Origin: Bradyrhizobium quebecense
GTDB taxonomy: Bacteria; Pseudomonadota; Alphaproteobacteria; Rhizobiales; Xanthobacteraceae
Reading direction: 5' to 3'
NCBI RefSeq assembly: GCF_013373795.3
Contig: NZ_CP088022.1
Span: 2,232,001-2,296,000, forward strand
Length of the DNA: 64,000 nt
Shown here: piece after piece, positions 43,306 to 52,196 of the stretch
How the letters are laid out: each line of letters opens with the position of its first letter
How positions within the stretch are numbered: position 1 is the stretch's first letter
The notes under the pieces: model-generated
What the model was told of the DNA's origin: nothing
Seen by the model: the letters and a program-made list of their open reading frames with translations, nothing else
Databases searched by the model: none
Made by a program: the position numbers and the translations under genes

Positions 43306-43749
43306 TCAATCCTTGATCAGAAGCACGCCGCCGATGATCAGCGCGATGCCGGCCAGTCGTGAAATCGACACGGGATGCTGCGCCAGCCCGAACACGCCAA
43401 AATGGTCCATCGCGATGCCTGCGGTCATCTGACCCGCGACCACCAGCGCCAGCAAGGCCGCGGCGCCGAGCGACGGCAGCAGCAGGATCATCAGCAGGAT
43501 GAAAACGCCGCCGAGGATGCCGCCGCTCCAGGCCCACCACGGCACAGCCGATACCAGTTTCCACGACGGCACCGGCTCTCGTGTCGCGACCAGTACGACC
43601 GCCATCGTCACGAAACCGCCGAGATAGCTGACGAGCCCGGCCCAGGCCGGCGAGTTCAGGGCGGACCGGAGGTTGCCGTTCAGGACCTGTTGAACAGCCA
43701 CGGCGATGCCGGCGCCGAGCGCGAGCAGATAGAGAAACCAGACTTGCAT
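43306..43749 (-). CDS. DMT-superfamily (DUF606/YdcZ-like) membrane protein
   Basis: 147 residues, five hydrophobic segments: FLYLLALGAGIAVAVQQVLN, WAGLVSYLGGFVTMAVVLVA, WWAWSGGILGGVFILLMILL, LGAAALLALVVAGQMTAGIA and ISRLAGIALIIGGVLLI. This is the half-size DUF606 form of the drug/metabolite transporter superfamily; two copies normally pair. No second copy is adjacent, so a homodimer is likely. Substrate unknown. The start at 43749 was preferred over TTG 43761. Confidence 0.82.
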   Translation of the reverse strand: MQVWFLYLLALGAGIAVAVQQVLNGNLRSALNSPAWAGLVSYLGGFVTMAVVLVATREPVPSWKLVSAVPWWAWSGGILGGVFILLMILLLPSLGAAALLALVVAGQMTAGIAMDHFGVFGLAQHPVSISRLAGIALIIGGVLLIKD

Positions 43750-43909
43750 GTGACGCCCCAAAACCGGTCGCTGAAGTATTTAATGTCATATTCGATCGGC
43801 AACGTTCGTGGCATGCGTAAAGCACGGCGCGAAACCCTAAGGATTGGGCTTCCACCCACGTCCCAGATCGAATAAGAGGCCGCAAACCCTCAATTCCCAG
43901 TATGAGAGC

Positions 43910-45532
43910 ATGATCCGCCTCGATAACGTCTCCAAGCAAGTCGGCCACCAGATCCTCTTCATCGAAGCCTCCGCGGCGCTCCAGAAGGGCGAGAAGATCG
44001 GGCTTGTCGGCCCGAACGGCGCCGGCAAGACCACGCTGTTCCGGATGATCTCGGGCCGGGAAATCCCCGATGAAGGCCAGGTCTCGCTCGATCGCGGCAT
44101 CTCGATCGGCTATTTCAGCCAGGATGTCGGCGAAATGTCCGGCCGCAGCGCAGTCGCCGAGGTGATGGATGGGGCGGGCCCCGTCAGCGTGGTGGCAGCC
44201 GAGCTTCGGGAACTGGAGGCCGCGATGGCCGACCCCGACAAGGCCGATGAGATGGACGACATTATCGCGCGCTATGGCGAGGTGCAGCACCAGTTCGAGG
44301 AGCTCGACGGCTACGCGCTCGACGGCCGCGCGCGCGAGGCGCTGTCCGGTCTCGGCTTCAGCCAGGAGATGATGGACGGCGACGTCGGCAAACTCTCCGG
44401 CGGCTGGAAGATGCGCGTCGCGCTGGCGCGTATTCTTCTGATGCGTCCCGACGTCATGCTGCTCGACGAGCCGAGCAACCATCTCGATCTGGAAAGCCTG
44501 ATCTGGCTGGAGCAGTTCCTGAAGGGCTATGAGGGCGCGCTGCTGATGACCTCGCATGACCGCGAGTTCATCAACCGCATCATCAACAAGGTGGTCGAGA
44601 TCGACGGCGGCCAGCTCACCACCTATTCCGGCAATTACGAGTTCTACGAACAGCAGCGCGCGCTCTCCGACAAGCAGCAGCAGGCGCAGTTCGAGCGGCA
44701 GCAGGCGATGCTTGCCAAGGAGATCAAGTTCATCGAGCGTTTCAAGGCGCGCGCCTCGCACGCAGCTCAAGTGCAAAGCCGGGTCAAGAAGCTCGACAAG
44801 ATCGAGCGGGTCGAGCCGCCGCGACGGCGGCAGACCGTGGCGTTCGAATTCCAGCCGGCGCCGCGTTCGGGCGAGGATGTCGTCAGCCTGAAGAATGTCC
44901 ACAAGGCCTATGGCAGCAAGCGCATCTATGACGGCCTCGACTTCATGATCCGCCGCCGGGAGCGCTGGTGCGTGATGGGCATCAACGGCGCCGGCAAGTC
45001 GACGCTGCTGAAGCTGGTTGCCGGTTCAACCGAGCCCGACGACGGCGCGGTCGCGGTCGGCGGTAGCGTCAAGATGGGCTATTTCGCCCAGCACGCGATG
45101 GACCTGCTCGACGGCGAGCGCACCGTGTTCCAGTCGCTGGAGGACGCATTTCCGCAAGCCGGGCAGGGCTCGTTGCGCGCGCTCGCCGGCTGCTTCGGCT
45201 TCTCGGGTGACGACGTCGAGAAGAAGTGCCGGGTGCTCTCGGGCGGCGAGAAGGCGCGGCTCGTGATGGCCAAGATGCTGTTCGATCCGCCGAACTTCCT
45301 GGTGCTGGACGAGCCGACCAACCATCTCGATCTCGCCACCAAGGAGATGCTGATCAATGCGCTCTCCGAGTTCGAGGGCACCATGCTGTTCGTGTCCCAC
45401 GACCGGCACTTCCTCGCCGCGCTCTCCAACCGCGTGCTGGAACTGACGCCTGATGGTATCCATCAATATGGCGGCGGCTACACCGAATACGTCGCGCGCA
45501 CCGGGCAGGAAGCGCCGGGGTTGCGGAGTTAG
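43910..45532 (+). CDS. ABC-F family ATPase
   Basis: 540 residues with two ABC ATPase domains and no membrane segments. Domain 1: Walker A GPNGAGKTT, signature LSGGWKMRVALARIL, Walker B LLDEPSNHLDL. A charged linker (about 240-320, EFYEQQRALSDKQQQAQFE) corresponds to the P-site interaction motif. Domain 2: NGAGKST, LSGGEKARLVMAKML, LVLDEPTNHLDL. ABC-F proteins act on the ribosome E-site rather than in transport. It resembles the YbiT/EttA group; the exact subtype is not certain. Confidence 0.93.
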   Translation: MIRLDNVSKQVGHQILFIEASAALQKGEKIGLVGPNGAGKTTLFRMISGREIPDEGQVSLDRGISIGYFSQDVGEMSGRSAVAEVMDGAGPVSVVAAELRELEAAMADPDKADEMDDIIARYGEVQHQFEELDGYALDGRAREALSGLGFSQEMMDGDVGKLSGGWKMRVALARILLMRPDVMLLDEPSNHLDLESLIWLEQFLKGYEGALLMTSHDREFINRIINKVVEIDGGQLTTYSGNYEFYEQQRALSDKQQQAQFERQQAMLAKEIKFIERFKARASHAAQVQSRVKKLDKIERVEPPRRRQTVAFEFQPAPRSGEDVVSLKNVHKAYGSKRIYDGLDFMIRRRERWCVMGINGAGKSTLLKLVAGSTEPDDGAVAVGGSVKMGYFAQHAMDLLDGERTVFQSLEDAFPQAGQGSLRALAGCFGFSGDDVEKKCRVLSGGEKARLVMAKMLFDPPNFLVLDEPTNHLDLATKEMLINALSEFEGTMLFVSHDRHFLAALSNRVLELTPDGIHQYGGGYTEYVARTGQEAPGLRS

Positions 45533-45533
45533 C

Positions 45534-46166
45534 TCACGTTTTCCACCGTGCGCAGAACGCCTCGACGTCGCCGGACTGGAATTCCGGTAGCCGCTCCCAG
45601 ATGGTTTCGGGTGGCCAGTTCCACCAGGCGATCCGCGACAGCTCGGCCGCGATCTTGCGGTTGAACCGCTCCTTGATCGGCCGGGCCGGCACGCCGCCAA
45701 CGATGGTGTAGGGCGCGACATCGCGCGAGACCACTGCACCGGCCGCGAGCACCGCGCCGTCTCCGACGGTGACGCCGGGCAGCACGATCACGCCGTGGCC
45801 GATCCAGACGTCGTTGCCGATCACGACGCGGTCGGCGCGACGCTCGCTGAAGAAGCCATGATCGCGCTCGGCTGTGGCCGAGTAGTATTCAGGGCAGTAG
45901 GTGAAGCGATGCTGCGAGGGACGCTCGATCGGATGATTGGGCGCGCCGATCCTGACTTGCGCCGCGATCGCGCAGAACCGGCCGATCTGGGCGTCAGCGA
46001 CGATGCAGCCGCTGCCGAGGTAGGAGTAATCGCCGAGCTCGGTGTATTCGATCGCGGTGTCGCCGAGGACTTCGCAGCAACGGCCGACTTTGACCTCCCG
46101 CAGCTTGACCGTCGGCTCGATGACGGTTTCGGCAAGCTTGGGGAGGGAAGGCTTCGGTTCGGTCAT
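45534..46166 (-). CDS. Hexapeptide-repeat acyltransferase, phosphonate-cluster type
   Basis: 210 residues of left-handed beta-helix: VGRCCEVLGDTAIEYTELGD, YSYLGSGCIVADAQIGRFCAI, then APNHPIERPSQHRFTYCPEY, VIGNDVWIGHGVIVLPGVTV and APYTIVGGVPARPIKERF. This matches the transferase subfamily often found in phosphonate operons (TIGR03308), near CatB-type acetyltransferases. No phn gene is in the window; the neighbour is a glycerophosphodiesterase, 78 bp away on the same strand. Convergent with the ABC-F gene with 1 bp between stops. Confidence 0.85.
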   Translation of the reverse strand: MTEPKPSLPKLAETVIEPTVKLREVKVGRCCEVLGDTAIEYTELGDYSYLGSGCIVADAQIGRFCAIAAQVRIGAPNHPIERPSQHRFTYCPEYYSATAERDHGFFSERRADRVVIGNDVWIGHGVIVLPGVTVGDGAVLAAGAVVSRDVAPYTIVGGVPARPIKERFNRKIAAELSRIAWWNWPPETIWERLPEFQSGDVEAFCARWKT

Positions 46167-46244
46167 AAGGTTTGTCCTCGATGCGGCGAGCGGCGGCTTC
46201 AGTCGCACGATTTCTATTACGGCGAGATGACAGGAGACGCCGGA

Positions 46245-47306
46245 CTACCGGCCGGTGAGGCGGGCGATGGTCTCGATCTCGTTGGTCCAGATGCCGCCGG
46301 AATAGTTCTCGGGCAGGCGCCGGAATAGCTCGGCATCGTCGACCCCGGTCGAGAATTCGCCGCCCTGATAGGGGCCGAGCACGAACACCACGCTGTTTGC
46401 CGCCGCCATGCGGTTGAGGAAACGGTCCGGCCATCCCCATAGCCATGGCGCGTAGTTGATCGGCACCAGCACGATGGCGTTGCGGCAGGCATCCGGCACG
46501 ATGCCGGTCCAGCCATAGCCGAGATAGCGAACGAGGCAGTTCTTGATCGCTGCGCGCGAGATCGTCCGCGTCCCCGGCGCAAGACGCCGGATCGCCTCGA
46601 CCGGATCGTCGCCGCCATAGACCATGATCAGCTTGCGTCGCTCGGTGGGAAGCCGATTCAAGGCCGCCGCGAGCTTCTCGCCCTCGGAGGGATCGCGGCT
46701 CTTGACGTTGATCAGGAACCGGCGATCCGGAAAGGTCGTGAGCACCTCGTCCAGCGATGGCATCAACCCGATGCCCTTGCCGCGGAATGGAAAGGTCTTG
46801 CCGCCATCGGCGGTGTAGCCATAGCCGATATCGAGCATCTTCAGCCGTGCCATCGGCTGTTCGCGGGTGACGCCCTGGCCGTCGGTCCGGCAATCGACCG
46901 TCCAGTCGTGAAACACCGCGAATTCGCCGTCGGTCGTCGGATGAACGTCAAACTCGACGATATCGGCGCCTCGATCGAAGCTCGCCTGCATCGAGCGGAT
47001 CGTGTTCTCGAGATAGTCATGGGTGGGCGGCTGCATGCGCGCCGCGGTGCAGGTGTCGTTCCTGAGGTCGCGTTCGTCGAAGCGTTGCGCGATGCCGCGA
47101 TGGGCGAGCAGCACCGGCTTGCCGCCGGCGCGGGTTGCGAGAAGGCTGCTGTTGTTGAGGTAGATGCCGGCGGTGACGGCAACGATTGCCGCTGCCGCGT
47201 ATTTCAATTTCCTGCCCAAGCGACTCGTGTCCCTGCTGGATGGTCGCTCCGGGTAGGAGGCGTTTCTGGTCGATTTGCGGCTGAGCAAGTCCGCGCGTGG
47301 AATCAA
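46245..47306 (-). CDS. Membrane-anchored glycerophosphodiester phosphodiesterase
   Basis: 353 residues. A polar N-terminus of 34 residues precedes one hydrophobic segment (LKYAAAAIVAVTAGIYL), so the catalytic domain faces the periplasm. Motifs of the GDPD family: LLAHRGIAQ, ENTIRSMQ, DIVEFDVHPTTDGEFAVFHD with the metal-binding Glu, Asp and His, and MPSLDEVL. It cleaves glycerophosphodiesters to glycerol-3-phosphate and an alcohol. May form a two-gene unit with the acyltransferase downstream. Confidence 0.88.
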   Translation of the reverse strand: MIPRADLLSRKSTRNASYPERPSSRDTSRLGRKLKYAAAAIVAVTAGIYLNNSSLLATRAGGKPVLLAHRGIAQRFDERDLRNDTCTAARMQPPTHDYLENTIRSMQASFDRGADIVEFDVHPTTDGEFAVFHDWTVDCRTDGQGVTREQPMARLKMLDIGYGYTADGGKTFPFRGKGIGLMPSLDEVLTTFPDRRFLINVKSRDPSEGEKLAAALNRLPTERRKLIMVYGGDDPVEAIRRLAPGTRTISRAAIKNCLVRYLGYGWTGIVPDACRNAIVLVPINYAPWLWGWPDRFLNRMAAANSVVFVLGPYQGGEFSTGVDDAELFRRLPENYSGGIWTNEIETIARLTGR

Positions 47307-47520
47307 GGCGCTAACCGGGTCGAGAAATATACACTGCGGATTGTTGCGCTATCGAAGGTATTGCGATTCGCATGCTTGCGTTTCAGGCCTCGATAGGTTC
47401 TAAGCCCGGTGACTTCATGACCGTTGGCATGAACAAGATGCGCGCTGCGTGGCTTTACCACATTCTGGACAGAGTTACATCGTAGCTCGCGCGCCCCCCC
47501 CAAATTCAGAGGATTTCAGC

Positions 47521-47817
47521 ATGGCCAAGATGACGAGGAATCAATTGATCGACGCGATTGCCGAGGGCACGCAGATATCGAAGAACGACGTGAGGACCGT
47601 CATCGAGCATATGGCGACTGTTGGCTACAAGGAGCTGAACGAATCCGGCGAGTTCGTCATTCCTGGCTTTGTGAAAATGTCTGTCGTGCATAAGCCTGCC
47701 ACGGAAGCTCGCAGCGGTGTCAATCCTTTCACGAAAGAGCCGATGGAATTTGCAGCGAAGCCGGCCAGCAAGTCGGTCAAGGCGTCGCCTCTCAAGGTCG
47801 CCAAGGACGCTGTTTAA
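47521..47817 (+). CDS. HU family DNA-binding protein
   Basis: 98 residues from ATG 47521 (AGAGGA site). HU/IHF-type pattern: MTRNQLIDAIAEGTQISKND, VIEHMATVGYKELNESGEFV, IPGFVKMSVVHKPA, ARSGVNPFTKEPMEF with the DNA-intercalating arm NPFT, then a Lys/Ala-rich tail (AKPASKSVKASPLKVAKDAV). The tail and the variant arm (RSGVNPFTKEP for RxGRNPxTGE) mark the rhizobial subgroup. A nucleoid-associated role is expected. Confidence 0.9.
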   Translation: MAKMTRNQLIDAIAEGTQISKNDVRTVIEHMATVGYKELNESGEFVIPGFVKMSVVHKPATEARSGVNPFTKEPMEFAAKPASKSVKASPLKVAKDAV

Positions 47818-47943
47818 AGACTACGGTTTTGCGGCAAGCCACGCGCGCAAGCAATGCAACGGCGCATGGCCTGCCGCGCTGTGTCCGGCTTGTCCGGCTC
47901 AGCATCGCCCGCTACGCTTCTCAAAAAGCGGGAGCGAAGCGGC

Positions 47944-48819
47944 ATGAAGCAGATCAGGATCGGCGACATCACGATCGACGCGGTGATCGAGCGCGAGGGG
48001 CCGTGGCGGCGGCCGCAGGATTTCTTCCCGGCCTATGACGACGATGTGTTCAAGCATCACCTGAAGACCATGGAGCCGGAGGTCTTCGACGCCGCGCGCG
48101 GCATGATGTTGATCACCTATCAGACCTTTGTGGTGCGGACGCCGCGCTACACCATCCTGGTCGACACCTGCACCGGCGAGGACAAGGGACACCCGCCGCC
48201 GTTCGATTTCCCGGGCAAGGAGCGCTGGCGCAACGAGCTGTTCGCGCTCGGCGTCTCCTTTGAGCAGATCGATTACGTGTTCTGCACCCATCTGCATATC
48301 GATCACACTGGCTGGAACACCACGCTGCGCGACGGCCGCTGGGTGCCGACCTTCCCGAACGCGAAATACGTCTTCCACAAGGGCGAGTATGCCGCCTGGG
48401 AGGCCGAGAACGCCAAGGGCGCCAATCCGCCCGGCACGGTGTTTCGCGACAATTGCCTGCCGATCGTCGAAGCCGGGCAGGCGCTCCTGGTCGACGACGA
48501 TTATGCGCTAGACGACACCGTCACGCTGACGCCGACCCCGGGCCATTCGCCTTGCCATTGCTGCGTCAACATCTTCTCGAAAGGGCAGCGTGCCGTGGTC
48601 GCCGGCGATCTGATGCACCACGCGATCCAGTGCCGCGAGCCGGAGTGGTCGGCCAAGCCCGATTGGGACCCGAAGCAATCGGCGGTGTCGCGGCGAAAGT
48701 TCTTTGCCTCCGTTGCCGGGACCGACACGCTGATCCTGCCGATCCATTTTCCGGCCCCCACGGTCGGCCTGATCAAGGCGGACGGCGACCGCTTCGACTA
48801 TCGGTTCAAGCGCGAGTAG
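47944..48819 (+). CDS. MBL-fold metallo-hydrolase
   Basis: 291 residues from ATG 47944. The metallo-beta-lactamase motif THLHIDHTG (115-123) carries the zinc ligands; GHSPCHCCVNIFS and VVAGDLMHHAIQ add His and Asp further on, and LPIHFPAPTVG the last His. Family members hydrolyse lactones, phosphodiesters or nitriles. It resembles the quorum-quenching lactonase-like branch only loosely; substrate unknown. Confidence 0.88.
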   Translation: MKQIRIGDITIDAVIEREGPWRRPQDFFPAYDDDVFKHHLKTMEPEVFDAARGMMLITYQTFVVRTPRYTILVDTCTGEDKGHPPPFDFPGKERWRNELFALGVSFEQIDYVFCTHLHIDHTGWNTTLRDGRWVPTFPNAKYVFHKGEYAAWEAENAKGANPPGTVFRDNCLPIVEAGQALLVDDDYALDDTVTLTPTPGHSPCHCCVNIFSKGQRAVVAGDLMHHAIQCREPEWSAKPDWDPKQSAVSRRKFFASVAGTDTLILPIHFPAPTVGLIKADGDRFDYRFKRE

Positions 48820-48844
48820 GCGGCGCGGGCGTTCGGGGGCAATG

Positions 48845-49042
48845 TCAGCCGGACCGCGCCGCACTGGTCCGGCGCGGAACCTGGGTCAGAAACCGTTCGA
48901 GATCGCTGCAGAGGCGATGGGCGAGTTCCTCGTCGATCTCGAACGTCGCGACGCTGCCGGCACAGTCGATTGCGATGGTGCCGCGCAATGGTGCGGCGGA
49001 GACCGCCGATACCGCGATGCTTGTTGCTCTCTGCATGGTCAT
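48845..49042 (-). CDS. Small hypothetical protein downstream of a PilZ gene
   Basis: 65 residues from ATG 49042 (GAGGGGA site). The sequence TMQRATSIAVSAVSAAPLRG, then TIAIDCAGSVATFEIDEELA, HRLCSDLERFL, looks like a small alpha/beta domain with a Cys in the strand. No signal peptide or family match. Only 4 bp separate it from the PilZ stop, so it is in that operon and may share its regulatory role. Confidence 0.6.
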   Translation of the reverse strand: MTMQRATSIAVSAVSAAPLRGTIAIDCAGSVATFEIDEELAHRLCSDLERFLTQVPRRTSAARSG

Positions 49043-49046
49043 GTCG

Positions 49047-49382
49047 TCAACTTCCCCTCGGGCCGGTTGTCGCCAATCCTGATCTCGGAATGACGGCACG
49101 TCCCTTTCGCCTTCGTTCTTCGATGAATCGCACGCCGATCTCGGTGCCGTCGACACGAACCAGTTCGCAGCGGCGGAACGCCAGTCCGCGCGAGGACAAG
49201 ACCAGGAAGAACTCCTGGGCCTTCAGCACATCAAGCGTTCCGTCGACCTCGAGCCGGGCACCGCTTTGCGAGACGTCGAGCAGGATGCAGCTCCGCCGCC
49301 ACGTGCCGTCGACCCCCATAAGATTGACGGGATGGCGCGTCTCAAGCTTGACGCGCTCCGCCCTGCGGTCACCATACGTCAT
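49047..49382 (-). CDS. PilZ domain protein
   Basis: 111 residues from ATG 49382. The c-di-GMP binding pattern is present: RRAERVKLETRHPVNLM with the basic motif near the start and ILLDVSQSGARLEV, the D-x-S-x-x-G motif. PilZ proteins change activity on binding cyclic di-GMP. It is followed closely by a small gene and preceded by a DUF2336 gene 8 bp away, on one transcript. A second PilZ protein lies at 51449. Confidence 0.85.
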   Translation of the reverse strand: MTYGDRRAERVKLETRHPVNLMGVDGTWRRSCILLDVSQSGARLEVDGTLDVLKAQEFFLVLSSRGLAFRRCELVRVDGTEIGVRFIEERRRKGRAVIPRSGLATTGPRGS

Positions 49383-49390
49383 TACGCCAC

Positions 49391-50104
49391 TCACACTGCC
49401 TGAAGGGGTTTCGCAGCGAGACCGGCATCGATGGCGGCGCGGATCGCGTGCTGGATCTCGGGGCGCGCGTTCTTGAGCAGCCGGGCTTGCTGGCGCGGCG
49501 TGGATCGCATGACGAGGTCGGCAAGAACGCGGTGAGGCAGGTCCTTGCGCGGGATCAACGCGGCTGCGATGTCCTCGTCGCGCTCGGCGGCATCGACCAT
49601 CATGGCAAGGCCTGCGCTGGTCATGTCGGCGCCGGGATTGCCTGCGAGAGCGCGAAGCACATTGCTGTCGCCGCGCATCAGCAGAATGTCCGTGAGCTCC
49701 TGGTTGACGGCCTTGCGTCCTGCGATGGCGCAGAGATGTCCTTCGGCCCGCATCCAGGCAATGTCGATCAGATCGGCGTCCGGAATGCACTCGCATTTTC
49801 GCAGGATCGGGGCGGCGATATCGGCATCGTCATGGTTGGCCAGGCGACGGGCGAGCTCCCGCGGAACCAGATGCAAGTCGGCGAGCGAGCGGCTGAGCGT
49901 GGTCAGGGTCCGCAGCTCGACGCTCTCAATCAGACGGATCAGGATGTCGTCGAACAGCCCGACCTGGTGCTCGCTGAGGCGGTGAGCGTCGTCGAGAAAC
50001 AGCCCGGCCACCTCCTGCAGCATGCGCGTGCGGAGGTCTGGGGAACCGGCTCTCAAGACATGGTCGAGCTTGGCAATAAGATCGGGCGAGGCAATGGCTG
50101 TCAT
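49391..50104 (-). CDS. DUF2336 family protein
   Basis: 237 residues, all-helical, with HEAT-like repeated pairs (DLIAKLDHVLRAGSPDLRTR, ILIRLIESVELRTLTTLSRS, LVPRELARRLANHDDADIAA, AVNQELTDILLMRGDSNVLR). DUF2336 proteins are common in alphaproteobacteria and often sit beside PilZ genes, as here. Function unknown; the repeat form suggests protein binding. The gene heads a three-gene run (DUF2336, PilZ, small protein). Confidence 0.82.
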   Translation of the reverse strand: MTAIASPDLIAKLDHVLRAGSPDLRTRMLQEVAGLFLDDAHRLSEHQVGLFDDILIRLIESVELRTLTTLSRSLADLHLVPRELARRLANHDDADIAAPILRKCECIPDADLIDIAWMRAEGHLCAIAGRKAVNQELTDILLMRGDSNVLRALAGNPGADMTSAGLAMMVDAAERDEDIAAALIPRKDLPHRVLADLVMRSTPRQQARLLKNARPEIQHAIRAAIDAGLAAKPLQAV

Positions 50105-50117
50105 TGCGGTCCCTAAA

Positions 50118-50138
50118 ATGTTCCGCGACGGGGAACAT
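50118..50138. promoter_or_regulatory. Perfect dyad upstream of the DUF2336 gene
   Basis: ATGTTCC-GCGACGG-GGAACAT, 7-bp arms and a 7-bp spacer, starting 14 bp before the DUF2336 start codon, so a bound regulator could block that operon. The rest of the 302-bp gap to 50406 has an AT-rich centre and a small hairpin (GCGCTG-TGCG-CAGCGC at 50351-50366) but no gene. Confidence 0.45.
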
Positions 50139-50406
50139 CATCGTTCCCAACGTCAATCTGCTCCCCGAATCTTTAATAGGGGTATAGAAATTGATGTGGA
50201 GGCTGATCCCAACGGTGGATATCCCGGCAAACACTATCGAAATTCGGCAGCAGCGCTATTTTCCCAGATTGTCCGGTTCACCGCATTTTTGCTGATTGAG
50301 CTCATTGGACGATTCGTATTTTGTGCACGGAGTTTATCAATGCGGCCGGCGCGCTGTGCGCAGCGCCGCATGCAAATTTTAGAGATCATTTCACAGGAGC
50401 GGTCAT

Positions 50407-51378
50407 TTGACGGCGCCATTGCTGGTGCCGAGAGTCTTTCGTTTTGACGATGTTGATGCATTCCGGAGTTCGATCCGAGATCTGGATGTTGATTTCACGC
50501 CACTTGCGCGGAAGATTTCGGCCGAGCAGGTCATCCTGAGTTTGCCGGGATGCGAGCTCAACTACACGCAGTCCTTTCCGCGGATCGTCGACGCGCAGCT
50601 TGCGCGGCAGACCACCGCGGTCGGCTTCACGATGGATGACGGCGTTCCGATACGGTTCAACGGCGTCGAGCGCGATCGTGCGGTGATCGTGCTTGGCGGC
50701 GGCGGCGCGTTCTACACCTCCGTGGAGGAGACGCCCCGCCAATATGTCTCTATGATGTTCACGCCCGAGATTGTCGACCGCGGCTGGCCGAGTGCCGGGC
50801 TCCGTTTCAGCATTCACGAGATTTCTCAACGCGCGCAGGATCGGCTGCGCGAAGTGGTGAGACAGGTTCTGCTCGTCACGTCAGACCAGGTCACGATTGC
50901 GGAGTTCGCGACGGGCGCGTCGATCAAGGAGACGCTGCTCGCCGCAATCGACAACGCGTTCGCCGAGATCGTGCCGGCCAAGTGGGCGACGCGGGCCAAC
51001 ACGACGCGCCAGTTCAAGGTCTTCAACGACGCGCGCGCCATCCTGGCCGGCGACGTCGCTCACCCGATCTACAGCGGCGAACTCGCCCGGCAGATCGGCG
51101 TGTCGGTGCGCACGCTGCATGACGCGATCCAGCGCTACCGGGGCGTCAGCCTGCATCGCTATCTGCGGCTGCGCCGGCTCTGGCTGGTGCGCCAGCAGTT
51201 GCTCGCCGGAGCGCCCAGCGTCAAGGCCTGTGCGCTGGCCTACGGGTTCTGGCACCTCAGCGATTTTTCGCGGAGCTACCGGTCGCAGTTCGGGGAAGCG
51301 CCATCGGAGACGCTGGCGGCCTCGCGCCGTGCCGGCGTCGCGCCCGCCGATCCGGCTGGCGGCAGACATGATTCGTAA
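50407..51378 (+). CDS. AraC-family transcriptional regulator
   Basis: 323 residues from TTG 50407, supported by CAGGAG seven bases upstream. N-terminal sensory region (LSLPGCELNYTQSFPR, TTAVGFTMDDGVPIRFNGVE) and a C-terminal pair of HTH motifs (SGELARQIGVSVRTLHDAIQ and VKACALAYGFWHLSDFSRSY, then FGEAPSETL). Similar regulators control aromatic dioxygenase genes; no such target is next to it. Target unknown. Confidence 0.87.
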   Translation: MTAPLLVPRVFRFDDVDAFRSSIRDLDVDFTPLARKISAEQVILSLPGCELNYTQSFPRIVDAQLARQTTAVGFTMDDGVPIRFNGVERDRAVIVLGGGGAFYTSVEETPRQYVSMMFTPEIVDRGWPSAGLRFSIHEISQRAQDRLREVVRQVLLVTSDQVTIAEFATGASIKETLLAAIDNAFAEIVPAKWATRANTTRQFKVFNDARAILAGDVAHPIYSGELARQIGVSVRTLHDAIQRYRGVSLHRYLRLRRLWLVRQQLLAGAPSVKACALAYGFWHLSDFSRSYRSQFGEAPSETLAASRRAGVAPADPAGGRHDS

Positions 51379-51448
51379 CAATTCGCCTGAACGGATTCTT
51401 AACGGCCGCCGAGGAATCTGTTGGTACGATTCCACCAGAGGCGGGCTG

Positions 51449-51694
51449 ATGCATCCCCGACGATTTGCACGTGTTCGTCCGACAGGATGTGTATCCAGCG
51501 TGGTCAAGCTCCAGCTCGAACCGAAGGCGCCGCTGATCGAATGCCGGCTGGTGGACTATTCCGCCGGCGGGGCTTGCCTGGAATTCTCCAAGCCGGTCCA
51601 GTTGCCCGAACGCTTCGAGATGTTTCACGGCAACACCCGGAAGCGTTGCCGGCGGGTCTGGAGCAAGGGCGTCCGGGTCGGCGTCTCGTTCTGA
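51449..51694 (+). CDS. Short PilZ domain protein, 81 aa
   Basis: From ATG 51449 (AGAGG site). MHPRRFARVRPTGCVSSVVK has the basic PilZ motif and ECRLVDYSAGGACLEFSKP the D-x-S-x-x-G motif; RVWSKGVRVGVSF ends the barrel. It is shorter than usual PilZ domains and lies 70 bp after the AraC gene. With 49047-49382 it is the second PilZ protein within 2.5 kb, so c-di-GMP signalling is a shared theme. Confidence 0.78.
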   Translation: MHPRRFARVRPTGCVSSVVKLQLEPKAPLIECRLVDYSAGGACLEFSKPVQLPERFEMFHGNTRKRCRRVWSKGVRVGVSF

Positions 51695-51797
51695 GGACGC
51701 CGATCAACAGCGGTTCGGGCCGCGCGCCCTGCGCGACCCGATTGAGTCCCGATGAAGTCTGTCGATTGAGGGGGCTAAATAAGCGCCGCCGATAGGC

Positions 51798-52046
51798 TCA
51801 GGCGCCGCTCTGGCACTTCTTCATGAACGAGGTCTTGGCCGCGCCGGCGAGCTTCTTGCCGTCGGAGCCGACCGCCTTGGTCTCGCAGGTATCCATCGTG
51901 CACTTCTTCATGAACGAGGTCTTGGCCGCGCCGGCCAGCGGCTTGCCGTCCTTGCCGACGGCTTTCGTCTCGCAGGAGGCGTCCTGTGCAAATGCCGAAC
52001 CGGCGGCAAAGGTCGCGATCACGGCCGCCAAGAAAATCCGCTTCAT
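51798..52046 (-). CDS. PsiF repeat family protein, two internal repeats
   Basis: 82 residues with a signal peptide (1-20, ending SAFAQ) and then two nearly identical 29-residue units, each containing CETKAVG, DGK, LAGAAKTSFMKKC. The PsiF family is phosphate-starvation induced in enterics; function unknown. Each unit has two Cys, so each may close one disulfide loop. The duplication is also plain in the DNA, with an 87-bp period. Confidence 0.88.
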   Translation of the reverse strand: MKRIFLAAVIATFAAGSAFAQDASCETKAVGKDGKPLAGAAKTSFMKKCTMDTCETKAVGSDGKKLAGAAKTSFMKKCQSGA

Positions 52047-52196
52047 CTGGGTTCTCCCTAAACCAAACCAGTGGCCGGATTGGATATCGGATTCTTGGCC
52101 CGATCAAGTTCCCACAGCCGAATTTGTCTATAAAATACCCGGATTGCCGTGAGAAATTTCCGTGTGCAGCGCGGAACAAAATGGGGGAAACGCGGA

